Assembly: GCA_902481695.1 (NCBI GenBank)
Contig: CABSXY010000061.1
Span: 1-9,472 of the forward strand
Reading direction: 5' to 3'
Source: an uncultured Haemophilus sp.
Lineage (GTDB): Bacteria > Pseudomonadota > Gammaproteobacteria > Enterobacterales > Pasteurellaceae
Length of the DNA stretch: 9,472 bases
The notes beneath the pieces were generated by a model. That model was not told the origin of the DNA, searched no databases, and saw nothing but the letters and a program-made list of their open reading frames with translations. The translations under genes were made by a program, and so were the position numbers. Below, in pieces: positions 1 to 6,185 of the stretch; positions within the stretch are counted from its first letter, which is position 1; each line of letters opens with the position of its first letter.

Positions 1-2
1 AA

Positions 3-257
3 AAACGCTATGCAACAGGACAAGGCAACATTATTGGGCAGGACATCGGTGCTTCAGCAGGCTTTGGAACCTTATCCTTTAATACAGGGTGGAAAATTAA
101 TAAATATGCCACTTTGCAGGGGGGAATTGATAACTTATTTAATAAATCCTATGCAGAATTTGTAAGTAAAGGCGCAGATCCTTCAGCGGGGCTTCAAACT
201 GTTAGAGTGAACGAGCCAGGACGTCAATATTGGTTACGTTTGCAAGTTCAATTCTAG
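3..257 (+). CDS. TonB-dependent outer membrane receptor, C-terminal fragment (copper-receptor type likely)
   Basis: This is the 3' end of a gene that begins before the window; 84 codons are visible before the TAG stop at 255-257. The frame reads as the last strands of a TonB-dependent beta-barrel. It has alternating short strands, the typical GGIDNLFNKSYAEF segment (residues about 41-54 of the fragment), then VNEPGRQYWLRL and a final phenylalanine, the usual C-terminal signature for BAM-mediated insertion. Such receptors import metal complexes across the outer membrane using TonB-ExbBD energy. The DNLF-K-YAE plus VNEPGR ending resembles, from memory, the TonB-dependent copper receptor (OprC/NosA) family. 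That substrate call is inference, because the plug domain and ligand residues lie outside the window. A hairpin terminator 20 bases downstream separates it from dapE. Confidence 0.8.
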   Translation, partial: KRYATGQGNIIGQDIGASAGFGTLSFNTGWKINKYATLQGGIDNLFNKSYAEFVSKGADPSAGLQTVRVNEPGRQYWLRLQVQF

Positions 258-276
258 GATTCTTTATAAACTAATA

Positions 277-309
277 AAAACGGATAACGAGGTTGTCCGT
301 TTTTTATTT
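277..309 (+). terminator. Intrinsic terminator after the TonB-dependent receptor
   Basis: Bases 277-288 pair with 292-303 to form a 12-bp stem (one G-U pair) around a GAG triloop. The pairing runs directly into a T-run broken by one A (300-309). It sits 20 bases after the receptor stop codon and ends transcription before dapE. The A-run at 276-280 on the left could also give weak termination on the minus strand. Confidence 0.85.
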
Positions 310-347
310 GAACAGATTTAAATTGAAGGAAAATTTTGTTAAATTAG

Positions 348-356
348 ACCGCACTT
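348..356 (-). repeat. DNA uptake sequence core (Hin-type USS)
   Basis: Exact 9-base core ACCGCACTT, the reverse complement of AAGTGCGGT, with an extended match at 347-358. It lies in the short leader of dapE, 19 bases before the start codon. It probably marks DNA for competence uptake and is not expected to regulate dapE. Confidence 0.9.
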
Positions 357-375
357 TTAGTCGTCACTGAATATT

Positions 376-1509
376 ATGAAACAAAAAACTATTGAGCTTG
401 CACAAGCATTAATTCGTCGCCCCTCTATTAGCCCAAATGATGAGGGCTGTCAGCAATTAATTGCGGAACGTTTGGAAAAACTCGGCTTTCAAATTGAATG
501 GATGCCTTTCAACGATACGTTAAATTTATGGGCGAAGCATGGTAGTGGCGAGCCCGTTATCGCTTTTGCAGGGCATACCGATGTGGTGCCGATAGGAGAT
601 GAAACGCAATGGACTTATCCACCATTTTCTGCCGAAATTGTGGATGATATGCTTTATGGTCGTGGTACGGCAGATATGAAAGGCTCATTGGCGGCAATGA
701 TTGTGGCGGCAGAAGAATATGTGAAAGCTAATCCGAATCATAAAGGAACGATTGCTTTGTTGATTACTTCTGACGAAGAGGCTGCCGCGAAAGATGGCAC
801 GGTACGTGTTGTCGAAACCTTAATGGCGCGCGGTGAGAAAATCACTTATTGCATGGTGGGGGAGCCATCTAGTTCAAAAACATTAGGCGATGTAGTCAAA
901 AATGGCCGTCGCGGTTCGATTACTGGTAACCTCTACATTCAAGGTATTCAAGGTCATGTAGCTTATCCTCATTTAGCGGAAAACCCAATTCATAAAGCCG
1001 CCCCTTTCTTGCAGGAATTAACCACATATCAATGGGATAATGGCAATGAATTTTTCCCGCCGACCAGTTTGCAAATTGCGAATATTCATGCCGGCACAGG
1101 GAGTAATAATGTCATCCCTGGTGAGCTTTATATGCAATTCAATTTACGTTATTGTACGGAAGTAACTGATGAAATTATTAAGCAGAAAGTGGCAGAAATG
1201 CTTGAAAAACATGGTTTGAAATATCGTATTGATTGGAATTTATCAGGTAAACCATTTTTAACGAAACCGGGTAAATTGTTAGATGCATTAACGACGGCAA
1301 TTGAGCAAATAACTGGTATTACACCACAAGCAGAAACAGGCGGTGGTACCTCTGATGGACGTTTTATTGCATTGATGGGCGCTGAAGTGGTGGAATTTGG
1401 GCCGCTTAATGCAACGATTCATAAAGTGAATGAATGTGTAAACGTTGATGATCTTGCCAAGTGCGGTCAGATTTATCATCAAATGTTAGTGAATTTATTG
1501 GACAAGTAA
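376..1509 (+). CDS. dapE: Succinyl-diaminopimelate desuccinylase
   Basis: This cytoplasmic di-zinc M20 peptidase-family enzyme hydrolyses N-succinyl-LL-2,6-diaminopimelate to LL-diaminopimelate and succinate. The product feeds lysine synthesis and the peptidoglycan cross-link residue. The 377-aa length equals that of the well-studied Haemophilus influenzae enzyme. The metal and catalytic residues fall at the familiar positions: H67 and D69 in GHTDVVP, the bridging D100 in GRGTADMKG, E134 (general base) and E135 in SDEE, E163 in VGEPS, and H349 near the C-terminus in ATIHKVNE. The lid/dimerisation domain spans about residues 180-290, including the conserved GRRGSITG and GHVAYPH segments. The ATG at 376 gives the full-length family N-terminus but has no obvious Shine-Dalgarno, and I could not define a convincing promoter in 310-375. 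The gene carries a USS near its end and is followed after one base by an M15 peptidase gene. Confidence 0.97.
   Translation: MKQKTIELAQALIRRPSISPNDEGCQQLIAERLEKLGFQIEWMPFNDTLNLWAKHGSGEPVIAFAGHTDVVPIGDETQWTYPPFSAEIVDDMLYGRGTADMKGSLAAMIVAAEEYVKANPNHKGTIALLITSDEEAAAKDGTVRVVETLMARGEKITYCMVGEPSSSKTLGDVVKNGRRGSITGNLYIQGIQGHVAYPHLAENPIHKAAPFLQELTTYQWDNGNEFFPPTSLQIANIHAGTGSNNVIPGELYMQFNLRYCTEVTDEIIKQKVAEMLEKHGLKYRIDWNLSGKPFLTKPGKLLDALTTAIEQITGITPQAETGGGTSDGRFIALMGAEVVEFGPLNATIHKVNECVNVDDLAKCGQIYHQMLVNLLDK
1459..1467 (+). repeat. DNA uptake sequence core (Hin-type USS)
   Basis: Exact AAGTGCGGT core inside the 3' end of dapE, read in a frame encoding A-K-C-G-Q (residues 361-365). It is a coding-region USS in a part of the protein well away from the active site. 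Confidence 0.9.
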
Positions 1510-1510
1510 G

Positions 1511-2191
1511 ATGAAATTAACGCCTGAAATGTTAACTGGCAAATCTCGTGAACATTTGATCAATTTGCCTACACCTCATTCTCCGAATCATTTTTTGCAA
1601 GCAGAGGCAATGAAAGCGTTTCAAGGATTGCAACAAAGTGCGGTCAAAAATGGCTTTAATTTGCAACCCGCGAGTAGCTTTCGTGATTTTGAACGTCAAC
1701 AACTCATTTGGAACGGTAAATTTAACGGCGAACGTAAAGTGCATGATGATGCGGGAAATCCATTAGATTTAGCGTCGTTCGATGATTGGCAAAAAGCACA
1801 AGCCATTTTACGTTGGTCAGCGCTTCCAGGGGGAAGTCGTCATCATTGGGGAACAGAAATCGATATTTTTGATCCTGATCTTTTGCCTCAAGGTCAATCT
1901 TTACAACTTGAACCTTGGGAATATGAAAAGGGTGGTTATTTCTTTGAACTTAGTGAATTTCTCACTGAAAATCTACCGCACTTTGATTTTGTTTTGCCAT
2001 TTATAATTCAGCCAGAAGGTAAAAAAATTGGCCGAGAGCCTTGGCATATTAGCTATTTACCGTTGGCAGAGCAGGCATCACGATTATTTACGCCAGATGT
2101 GCTATTGCAGGTTTGGCAGCATGAAACCGTGGCTGGAAAAGAAACGTTAATTGTACATTTGCCTGAGATTTTTGAGCAGTATGTGGTTTAA
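1511..2191 (+). CDS. M15-family (VanY-like) D-alanyl-D-alanine carboxypeptidase-like protein
   Basis: The protein has 226 aa and shows the zinc-peptidase signature of family M15B. S109-x-H111-x-x-G114-x-x-x-D118 (SRHHWGTEID) supplies two zinc ligands, and E176-P-W-H179 supplies the catalytic acid/base and the third ligand. The upstream SSFRDFERQ segment (residues 55-62) matches the usual substrate-pocket arginine region. Family members cleave the terminal D-Ala from peptidoglycan stem peptides or related D,D-peptides. No signal peptide, lipobox or transmembrane segment is visible at the N-terminus (MKLTPEML...), so export is unproven and a cytoplasmic role in muropeptide recycling is possible. 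The start lies one base after the dapE stop, which implies cotranscription and translational coupling. No strong independent Shine-Dalgarno is visible. Function is inferred from motifs; the exact substrate is unknown. Confidence 0.88.
   Translation: MKLTPEMLTGKSREHLINLPTPHSPNHFLQAEAMKAFQGLQQSAVKNGFNLQPASSFRDFERQQLIWNGKFNGERKVHDDAGNPLDLASFDDWQKAQAILRWSALPGGSRHHWGTEIDIFDPDLLPQGQSLQLEPWEYEKGGYFFELSEFLTENLPHFDFVLPFIIQPEGKKIGREPWHISYLPLAEQASRLFTPDVLLQVWQHETVAGKETLIVHLPEIFEQYVV
1636..1644 (+). repeat. DNA uptake sequence core (Hin-type USS)
   Basis: Exact AAGTGCGGT core in the M15 peptidase gene, followed by CAAAAA as in the extended USS consensus. In frame it encodes Q-S-A-V-K (residues 42-46). 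Confidence 0.9.
1975..1983 (-). repeat. DNA uptake sequence core (Hin-type USS)
   Basis: Exact ACCGCACTT core near the 3' end of the M15 peptidase gene, opposite in orientation to the copy at 1636. It is about 340 bases from that copy, so the two would not form a local hairpin. Confidence 0.88.
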
Positions 2192-2192
2192 C

Positions 2193-2222
2193 AAAAAACG
2201 CAGCAAGTCGCTGCGTTTTTTT
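2193..2222. terminator. Bidirectional intrinsic terminator between the convergent M15 peptidase and rapZ genes
   Basis: Bases 2193-2204 pair with 2210-2221 in a perfect 12-bp stem (GC-rich core CGCAGC/GCTGCG) around an AAGTC loop. It has a run of A before the core and T after it, so a U-tract follows the hairpin on either strand. It starts directly after the M15 stop codon and lies 9 bases beyond the rapZ stop on the other strand, so it fits both converging transcripts. Confidence 0.9.
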
Positions 2223-2231
2223 ATGGTTTGA

Positions 2232-3089
2232 TTAATTCTTTTTATTCTTTTCCAAGGATTTGTGCTGAATCTTCACATCCTTACCTTTAGCTTGGAAATA
2301 TTCACCAATTTGTTGAGCGATATAAACAGAACGATGTTTACCACCCGTACAACCAATGGCAATGGTGAGATAGCTTCGATTATTTTGCTCTAACATCGGT
2401 AACCACGTTTCAATGTAATTACGCGTTTGGTAGATAAAATTATTCACTTCATCATGCGCAAGTAAAAATTTCGCAACAGGTTCATCAAGCCCCGTCATTG
2501 GACGAAGTTCTGGGTTCCAGTGTGGATTGGGTAGAAAACGTACGTCAAAGACATAATCGGCATCAAGCGGAATACCATATTTAAAGCCGAATGACTCAAC
2601 CACAATTTTAAGTTCTTTATCCGTATTACCCCGTAAAACTTCTCTTAAACGTTCAGATAACGAATGAGTCGAAAGTGGTGCGGTATCAATAATAAAATTA
2701 GCATGTTGAATTAAAGGCTCAAGCTGTTGATATTCTAAATCAATCGCTGATTCAAGCGGGAGATCTTGTGCTGAAAGTGGATGAAGACGACGTGAATCGC
2801 TGTAACGACGAATAAGTGTACTACGATCGCTGTCCAGAAAGATGATTTTGACGGAATAAGTGGCTTGAATATCTGTCAGAATCTTGTCTAAATCAGCACT
2901 TGAATGGGGAAGATTTCGAATATCGAGGCTGATGGCAACAGCCGTTTGAGTTTTGGCGAGAATATTGGTGAGTTGAGGAAGTAAATCGAGAGGGAGATTA
3001 TCCACGCAATAATAGCCCATATCTTCCAAAGCTCGTAATGCGACAGATTTCCCCGCGCCGGAGCGACCGCTGATAATAATAATTTCCAT
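2232..3089 (-). CDS. rapZ: RapZ, RNase adapter and nucleotide-binding regulator
   Basis: The protein has 285 aa, close to the 284 of E. coli RapZ. The N-terminal P-loop domain has Walker A GRSGAGKS at residues 8-15. The C-terminal domain carries FGFKYG (167-172) and GCTGGKHRSV (246-255), the conserved family signature linked to sugar-phosphate binding. It ends in a lysine-rich tail (KSLEKNKKN) comparable to the basic RNA-contacting end of the E. coli protein. In E. coli RapZ binds the sRNAs GlmY and GlmZ, recruits RNase E, and so sets GlmS levels and glucosamine-6-phosphate supply for the cell envelope. Whether those sRNAs exist here cannot be seen. The start has a clear AAGGA site 9 bases upstream, in the 31-base gap after ptsN. 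It is the last gene of the minus-strand lpt-ptsN group; the npr gene that follows it in E. coli is absent. Confidence 0.95.
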   Translation of the reverse strand: MEIIIISGRSGAGKSVALRALEDMGYYCVDNLPLDLLPQLTNILAKTQTAVAISLDIRNLPHSSADLDKILTDIQATYSVKIIFLDSDRSTLIRRYSDSRRLHPLSAQDLPLESAIDLEYQQLEPLIQHANFIIDTAPLSTHSLSERLREVLRGNTDKELKIVVESFGFKYGIPLDADYVFDVRFLPNPHWNPELRPMTGLDEPVAKFLLAHDEVNNFIYQTRNYIETWLPMLEQNNRSYLTIAIGCTGGKHRSVYIAQQIGEYFQAKGKDVKIQHKSLEKNKKN

Positions 3090-3120
3090 CTGCGTGATTC
3101 CTTATGGTTAGTTGGTTAGG

Positions 3121-3639
3121 TTATACCTCTTGAGGTTCAATATTATCTAAATTTGTGCCATCCTCAGATTCCTCTGAATGATCGGCACATTCAAAAATTT
3201 GCCAAATTTCATCCGCACTTTGTGCTGAACGAAGTTGTTTAATTAAGTTTTTATCAGTTAATTTTTCATTGAGTTCTGCCAGAACAGGAATATATTCTTG
3301 GCAGTGATTTTCGGGTACGAGCACAGCAAAAACGATATCTACCGGTTTATTATCGGCGGCATCATATTCGACAGGCGTTTCTAATTGCATAAATACCGTG
3401 AGGATCTTATCTGACACAGTCGCAGGTAACTTGGCTTTAGGCATAGCGACACCATTGCCTAATCCTGAATTACCTAATTTTTCCCGCTCAAATAAACATT
3501 CAAAACAAGCCTGTTCGCCATTTTCGCAGTGAAGTTTTTCCACAACGAAAGCGGCAATAGATTCAAATAATCGTTTCTTGCTAGAAAAAGCAACCCCCTG
3601 ACGAATATCATCAGGGGAGAGCAATGTCGTAAATTTCAT
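3121..3639 (-). CDS. ptsN: PtsN-like EIIA-Ntr domain protein lacking the phosphorylation histidine
   Basis: The 172-aa protein aligns by eye across the whole EIIA-Ntr fold. EREKLGNSGLGNG (51-63) precedes the active-site loop, and QLETPVEYDAADNKPVDIVFAVLVP follows in the position familiar from E. coli. PtsN is normally phosphorylated by NPr on a histidine in the loop G-x-A-x-P-H and then controls potassium transport, sigma-E and other targets by protein contact. Here the loop reads VAMPKAK: residue 68, the counterpart of E. coli H73, is lysine (codon AAA). The second family histidine region (HLHTL in E. coli) reads YIPVL. R52, the counterpart of R57, is kept. An acidic tail (about 150-172) extends the domain. 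The gene starts three bases after the lptB stop with no clear Shine-Dalgarno, so translational coupling is likely. Family identity is firm; phosphotransfer function is doubtful. Confidence 0.9.
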   Translation of the reverse strand: MKFTTLLSPDDIRQGVAFSSKKRLFESIAAFVVEKLHCENGEQACFECLFEREKLGNSGLGNGVAMPKAKLPATVSDKILTVFMQLETPVEYDAADNKPVDIVFAVLVPENHCQEYIPVLAELNEKLTDKNLIKQLRSAQSADEIWQIFECADHSEESEDGTNLDNIEPQEV

Positions 3640-3642
3640 AGG

Positions 3643-4368
3643 TTATAGTTTAAATTGTTCGCCTAAATAGACACGTTTAACGTGCTCATCATTCATGACT
3701 TCTTCCGGTGTGCCTGTCGCGATAATTTTCCCTTCGCCAACTATGTAAGCGCGTTCACAGACATCAAGGGTTTCGCGTACGTTATGGTCGGTAATTAATA
3801 CGCCTAAGCCACGATTACGGAGATCCGTGATAATTTTCTTAATATCTGTCACCGAAATAGGGTCAACACCCGCAAAAGGTTCATCTAATAAAATGAATTT
3901 AGGATTTGCCGCTAAGGCGCGTGCAATTTCCACACGACGACGTTCACCACCAGAAAGAGATTGTCCCAGGCTATCACGAATATGGCCGATATTGAACTCA
4001 TCAATTAACTCATCCGCTCTCTCTCTGCGTTGTTCTGCAGTGAGATCTTTACGAATTTCTAATACCGCCATGAGGTTTTCATAGACTGTTAAACGACGGA
4101 AAATAGAGGCTTCTTGTGGTAAATAGCCAATTCCTCTGCGTGCACGTTCATGCATAGGTAATACGCTAATATCATCGCCATCAATGGTGATTTTTCCCTG
4201 ATCATGACGCACTAAACCGACGACCATGTAGAAAGTAGTGGTTTTACCTGCACCATTTGGACCAAGTAGACCAACAATTTCATTGGAGTTTACGGTTAAA
4301 CTCACATCAGAAACCACTTTTCGGCTTTTATAGCTTTTTGCGAGGAATTCAGCTTGTAATACAGACAT
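3643..4368 (-). CDS. lptB: LPS export ABC transporter ATPase LptB
   Basis: The protein has 241 aa, the same length as E. coli LptB. It is the cytoplasmic ATPase dimer of the LptB2FGC complex, which extracts lipopolysaccharide from the inner membrane and pushes it along the periplasmic bridge. All ABC motifs are present: Walker A GPNGAGKT (36-43), Q-loop Q85, signature LSGGE (138-142), Walker B ILLDEP with catalytic E163, the D-loop after it, and switch H195 in ITDHN. It follows lptA with a three-base gap and is followed by ptsN after three bases, so all three are probably on one message. An AAAGG sits 13 bases before the start, inside the end of lptA. In E. coli the next gene is rpoN; here rpoN and hpf are missing. 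Confidence 0.97.
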   Translation of the reverse strand: MSVLQAEFLAKSYKSRKVVSDVSLTVNSNEIVGLLGPNGAGKTTTFYMVVGLVRHDQGKITIDGDDISVLPMHERARRGIGYLPQEASIFRRLTVYENLMAVLEIRKDLTAEQRRERADELIDEFNIGHIRDSLGQSLSGGERRRVEIARALAANPKFILLDEPFAGVDPISVTDIKKIITDLRNRGLGVLITDHNVRETLDVCERAYIVGEGKIIATGTPEEVMNDEHVKRVYLGEQFKL

Positions 4369-4371
4369 CGG

Positions 4372-4890
4372 TTATTTTTTACCTTTTTGTTGTAATTGGG
4401 TCGGAATTAAGACAGTTTGCACGCGTGATTTTCCATTACCATTGGCTTTTAACTGTTGTTTTTTCACATCATAAGTGATGCGTTCACCGTTAATTTTGCT
4501 ATCTAATTGTTTTAATTCAGCATTACCGGTCAATGTTAAGAATTCAGTGCCTAAATCGTAGTGAACTTTATTCGCTCTACCGTCAACAGGTTTACCATCA
4601 TCAAGTTGCTGGTGGAAGGTAACAGGGCTACCAAATGCTTCAACAGTTTCTTTTTTACCTGAATTTTCTGGTGGGCGAGTAATGACCACTTTATTGGCTT
4701 TAATCAAGATGGAACCTTGCGTAATCACAACGTTATCCATAAAGGTTACGACGCTGTTTTCCATATCTAAAGATTGATTATCTGAGACAATATTAATCGG
4801 TTTATTGGTATCATCTTTTAACGCAAAAGCAGACAAAGAAGTCATCATTAACGCCGTTAAAAGCAGAATTTTATTGTTTGTTGATTTCAT
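4372..4890 (-). CDS. lptA: Periplasmic LPS-bridge protein LptA
   Basis: The protein has 172 aa (E. coli 185). A signal peptide covers residues 1-23, with a basic start, a hydrophobic core ILLLTALMMTSL and an A-F-A cleavage motif before L24. The mature part is an OstA/LptA beta-jellyroll. It opens with PINIVSDNQSLDME and continues with VVTFMDNVVITQG, INGERITYDVKK and the closing VLIPTQLQ, all close to the E. coli counterparts. LptA oligomerises head to tail to link LptC at the inner membrane with LptD at the outer membrane. Its start lies inside the last codons of lptC (20-base overlap), with AAGGA and AGG sites upstream, so coupling to lptC is expected. The lysine-rich C-terminus (QQKGKK) is shorter than in E. 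coli. Confidence 0.95.
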   Translation of the reverse strand: MKSTNNKILLLTALMMTSLSAFALKDDTNKPINIVSDNQSLDMENSVVTFMDNVVITQGSILIKANKVVITRPPENSGKKETVEAFGSPVTFHQQLDDGKPVDGRANKVHYDLGTEFLTLTGNAELKQLDSKINGERITYDVKKQQLKANGNGKSRVQTVLIPTQLQQKGKK

Positions 4891-5479
4891 AATATGTTTT
4901 TACCTGTTCCTTTAGAGTTGCAACTTGCTGACGTAAATTTCCGACGAGCTTCAATCCGCTAGAGTTAAAGTTTAATCCGTTAATTTTTACTTGTGTATCG
5001 GAAGTAATGTCTTGTGTTTTTAAATTAATTACTGCAGCTTCAGTCTCAACACGTTGTAGGCGAGATAAAGGATCAAGGCTCTCGGCAACCACACCACCTT
5101 CAAGATAGAGCATTTGATCTTTCGTTAATTTTGCCTTTTTCGCGCTAAGCTTCCAATTTTGTTTTTCTAATTGAATTTTATCGGTTTTCGCTTCTTTGTC
5201 TTTATTATCTAAAGAGACATCAAAAAGATAGACTAACGGCGAAATAAAATCAGTATGGCCGTCTTGCGTGTAATATTCCACTTTATCGGAAATCGCGAGA
5301 TATTGCTTTTTACCTTCAGGCGAGAATACGGTAGTTTCCATTTTATTACCAACGTATTCTGGGCTATCAGGCTTTTTAATGAGGCTTTGTAAATCGCTAT
5401 GATCTTGATTAAGCGAATAATACCAGCCTAATAAAGCCAGGGCGATGACACCTAAAATAATATTCCAACGAATATTCAT
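4871..5479 (-). CDS. lptC: LPS export inner-membrane anchor LptC
   Basis: The protein has 202 aa from the chosen start (E. coli 191). It is a bitopic inner-membrane protein with one transmembrane helix at about residues 5-22 (WNIILGVIALALLGWYYSL) and a periplasmic LptC/OstA-like jellyroll. It receives LPS from LptB2FG and passes it to LptA. Conserved family pieces include PEYVGNKMETTVFSPEGKKQY and, near the end, DITSDTQVKINGLNFNSSGLK. The open frame continues to an ATG at 5536, but the start at 5479 is preferred. It places two residues before the basic residue and TM helix as in relatives, has an AAGGA 13 bases upstream, and lies downstream of a likely extended -10 at 5514-5522 that would overlap the longer reading. 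It overlaps lptA by 20 bases. Confidence 0.93.
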   Translation of the reverse strand: MNIRWNIILGVIALALLGWYYSLNQDHSDLQSLIKKPDSPEYVGNKMETTVFSPEGKKQYLAISDKVEYYTQDGHTDFISPLVYLFDVSLDNKDKEAKTDKIQLEKQNWKLSAKKAKLTKDQMLYLEGGVVAESLDPLSRLQRVETEAAVINLKTQDITSDTQVKINGLNFNSSGLKLVGNLRQQVATLKEQVKTYYEINKQ

Positions 5480-5513
5480 AAATAACGTTCTTTCCTTCTT
5501 AAAAGGGTAACTA

Positions 5514-5522
5514 ATCATAGCA
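5514..5522 (-). promoter_or_regulatory. Candidate extended -10 promoter for lptC-lptA-lptB-ptsN-rapZ
   Basis: On the minus strand this reads TGCTATGAT, an extended -10 (TGn plus TATGAT, 5 of 6 matches). Initiation would fall near 5507, about 28 bases before the lptC start. No good -35 lies at the right distance, which is tolerated for extended -10 promoters. It would give the lpt genes a start independent of darP. Confidence 0.45.
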
Positions 5523-5535
5523 CTTTTTTGACACA

Positions 5536-5544
5536 AAGTGCGGT
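5536..5544 (+). repeat. DNA uptake sequence core (Hin-type USS)
   Basis: Exact AAGTGCGGT, followed by CAAAAA, in the 81-base gap between darP and lptC. The AAAGTGC part (5535-5541) can pair with GCACTTT at 5520-5526, giving a small 7-bp hairpin immediately upstream of the candidate lptC -10. Confidence 0.9.
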
Positions 5545-5560
5545 CAAAAATAGCTGTATT

Positions 5561-6097
5561 TTAGTCTTCTAAAATAAGTGTTTTTAAGATCTGATAAATC
5601 TCTCTATAAGCTTTTGACGGCTTATTTTGTTCCTTCTCTTTCTGTGCTGCACGAATCAAATTACGTAAGTGTTGGCGATCTGCAGAAGGATGTTCATTTA
5701 ACAAATCAGTCAGAGCCGCATCACCTTTCGCAACCAATTCATCACGTAAGATTTCCAACTTATGCAGCATCGCTTGTTGTTGATTATGTTTGTTTTCAAT
5801 TTTTTCTAAAGCTTCACGAATAGGCTCTGCATCAATTGAGCGTAAGAGCTTACCGATGTATTGCAATTGGCGACGACGTGCCTCTTTTTGTAGACGTTGC
5901 GCTAATTCAATGGCATCTTTCAAGCTATCGTCTAGTGGAACCTTAGTCAGATTTGCTTTGGTTAAGTTCACCAATTTCTCGCCGAGCTGTTTTAAATCCT
6001 CAGCATCACGTTTGATTTCACTTTTGCTTACCCAAATAATCTCTTCTTGGTCTTCATCTTCCCAATCAAAGGCTTCTTTTTTCTTACGTTTTGCCAT
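5561..6097 (-). CDS. darP: Ribosome-associated assembly factor DarP (YjgA)
   Basis: This 178-aa, highly charged, mostly helical protein belongs to the DarP/YjgA (formerly UPF0307) family. The family associates with 50S precursors and helps late large-subunit maturation in the cytoplasm. Recognisable features are the basic-acidic start (MAKRKKK then WEDEDQEEIIWVSKSEIKRDAE), the central LAQRLQKEARRRQLQYIGKLLR segment (about residues 66-87), and the C-terminal R-x-L-R-N-L-I-R-A-A followed by KAYREIYQILK. No signal peptide or membrane segment is present. The start has a good AAGG site about 8 bases upstream and a nearby extended -10 in the divergent region shared with tldE. It heads the minus-strand block, 81 bases before lptC, with no convincing terminator between them, so some readthrough into lptC is plausible. 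Confidence 0.94.
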   Translation of the reverse strand: MAKRKKKEAFDWEDEDQEEIIWVSKSEIKRDAEDLKQLGEKLVNLTKANLTKVPLDDSLKDAIELAQRLQKEARRRQLQYIGKLLRSIDAEPIREALEKIENKHNQQQAMLHKLEILRDELVAKGDAALTDLLNEHPSADRQHLRNLIRAAQKEKEQNKPSKAYREIYQILKTLILED

Positions 6098-6124
6098 TCT
6101 GTTACCTTATGAAAAATTTGGTGC

Positions 6125-6133
6125 ATTTTAGCA
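6125..6133 (-). promoter_or_regulatory. Candidate extended -10 promoter of darP
   Basis: The minus strand reads TGCTAAAAT, an extended -10 (TGn plus TAAAAT) about 28 bases before the darP ATG. No convincing -35 is present at 17 bases. It lies in the 88-base divergent region between darP and tldE. Confidence 0.45.
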
Positions 6134-6157
6134 TAAACTTTCAAAATAAGATAAAAT
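6128..6157 (+). promoter_or_regulatory. Candidate promoter of tldE
   Basis: TTAGCA (6128-6133) and TAAAAT (6152-6157) are 18 bases apart, matching 4 and 5 of 6 consensus positions. Initiation would fall near 6164, leaving a leader of about 22 bases to the ATG at 6186 with its AGGA site. It overlaps the darP extended -10, so the two divergent promoters may compete. Weak by inspection. Confidence 0.35.
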
Positions 6158-6185
6158 GGCGCAAATTTTTAATAGGATTATCACC

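Noticed and set aside
310..375. Promoter for dapE
   Set aside because: TTGAAC (308-313) and TTGAAG (323-328) resemble -35 boxes, but no acceptable -10 lies 16-18 bases downstream of either.
1288..1482. Open frame opposite the end of dapE
   Set aside because: Antisense shadow over conserved dapE sequence containing H349; no start signals.
3201..3225. Extra uptake core in ptsN
   Set aside because: TCCGCACTT near 3212 has one mismatch to the 9-base core; counted as a near-match only.
5480..5536. Longer lptC starts at 5518 or 5536
   Set aside because: They would put a polar stretch before the membrane anchor and overlap the candidate -10 and USS; the start at 5479 matches the family N-terminus.
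5520..5541. Hairpin between darP and lptC as a terminator
   Set aside because: Only a 7-bp AT-rich stem, and no U-tract follows on the minus strand; better explained as a USS with chance complementarity.
5790..6131. Open frame of about 113 codons opposite darP
   Set aside because: Antisense shadow of a well-recognised gene; serine/phenylalanine-rich low-complexity product, no ribosome site and no family resemblance.
6156..6185. Longer tldE start giving ten extra residues
   Set aside because: The ATG at 6156 overlaps the likely -10, has no ribosome site, and the extension is absent from the usual family length; 6186 has AGGA at proper distance.
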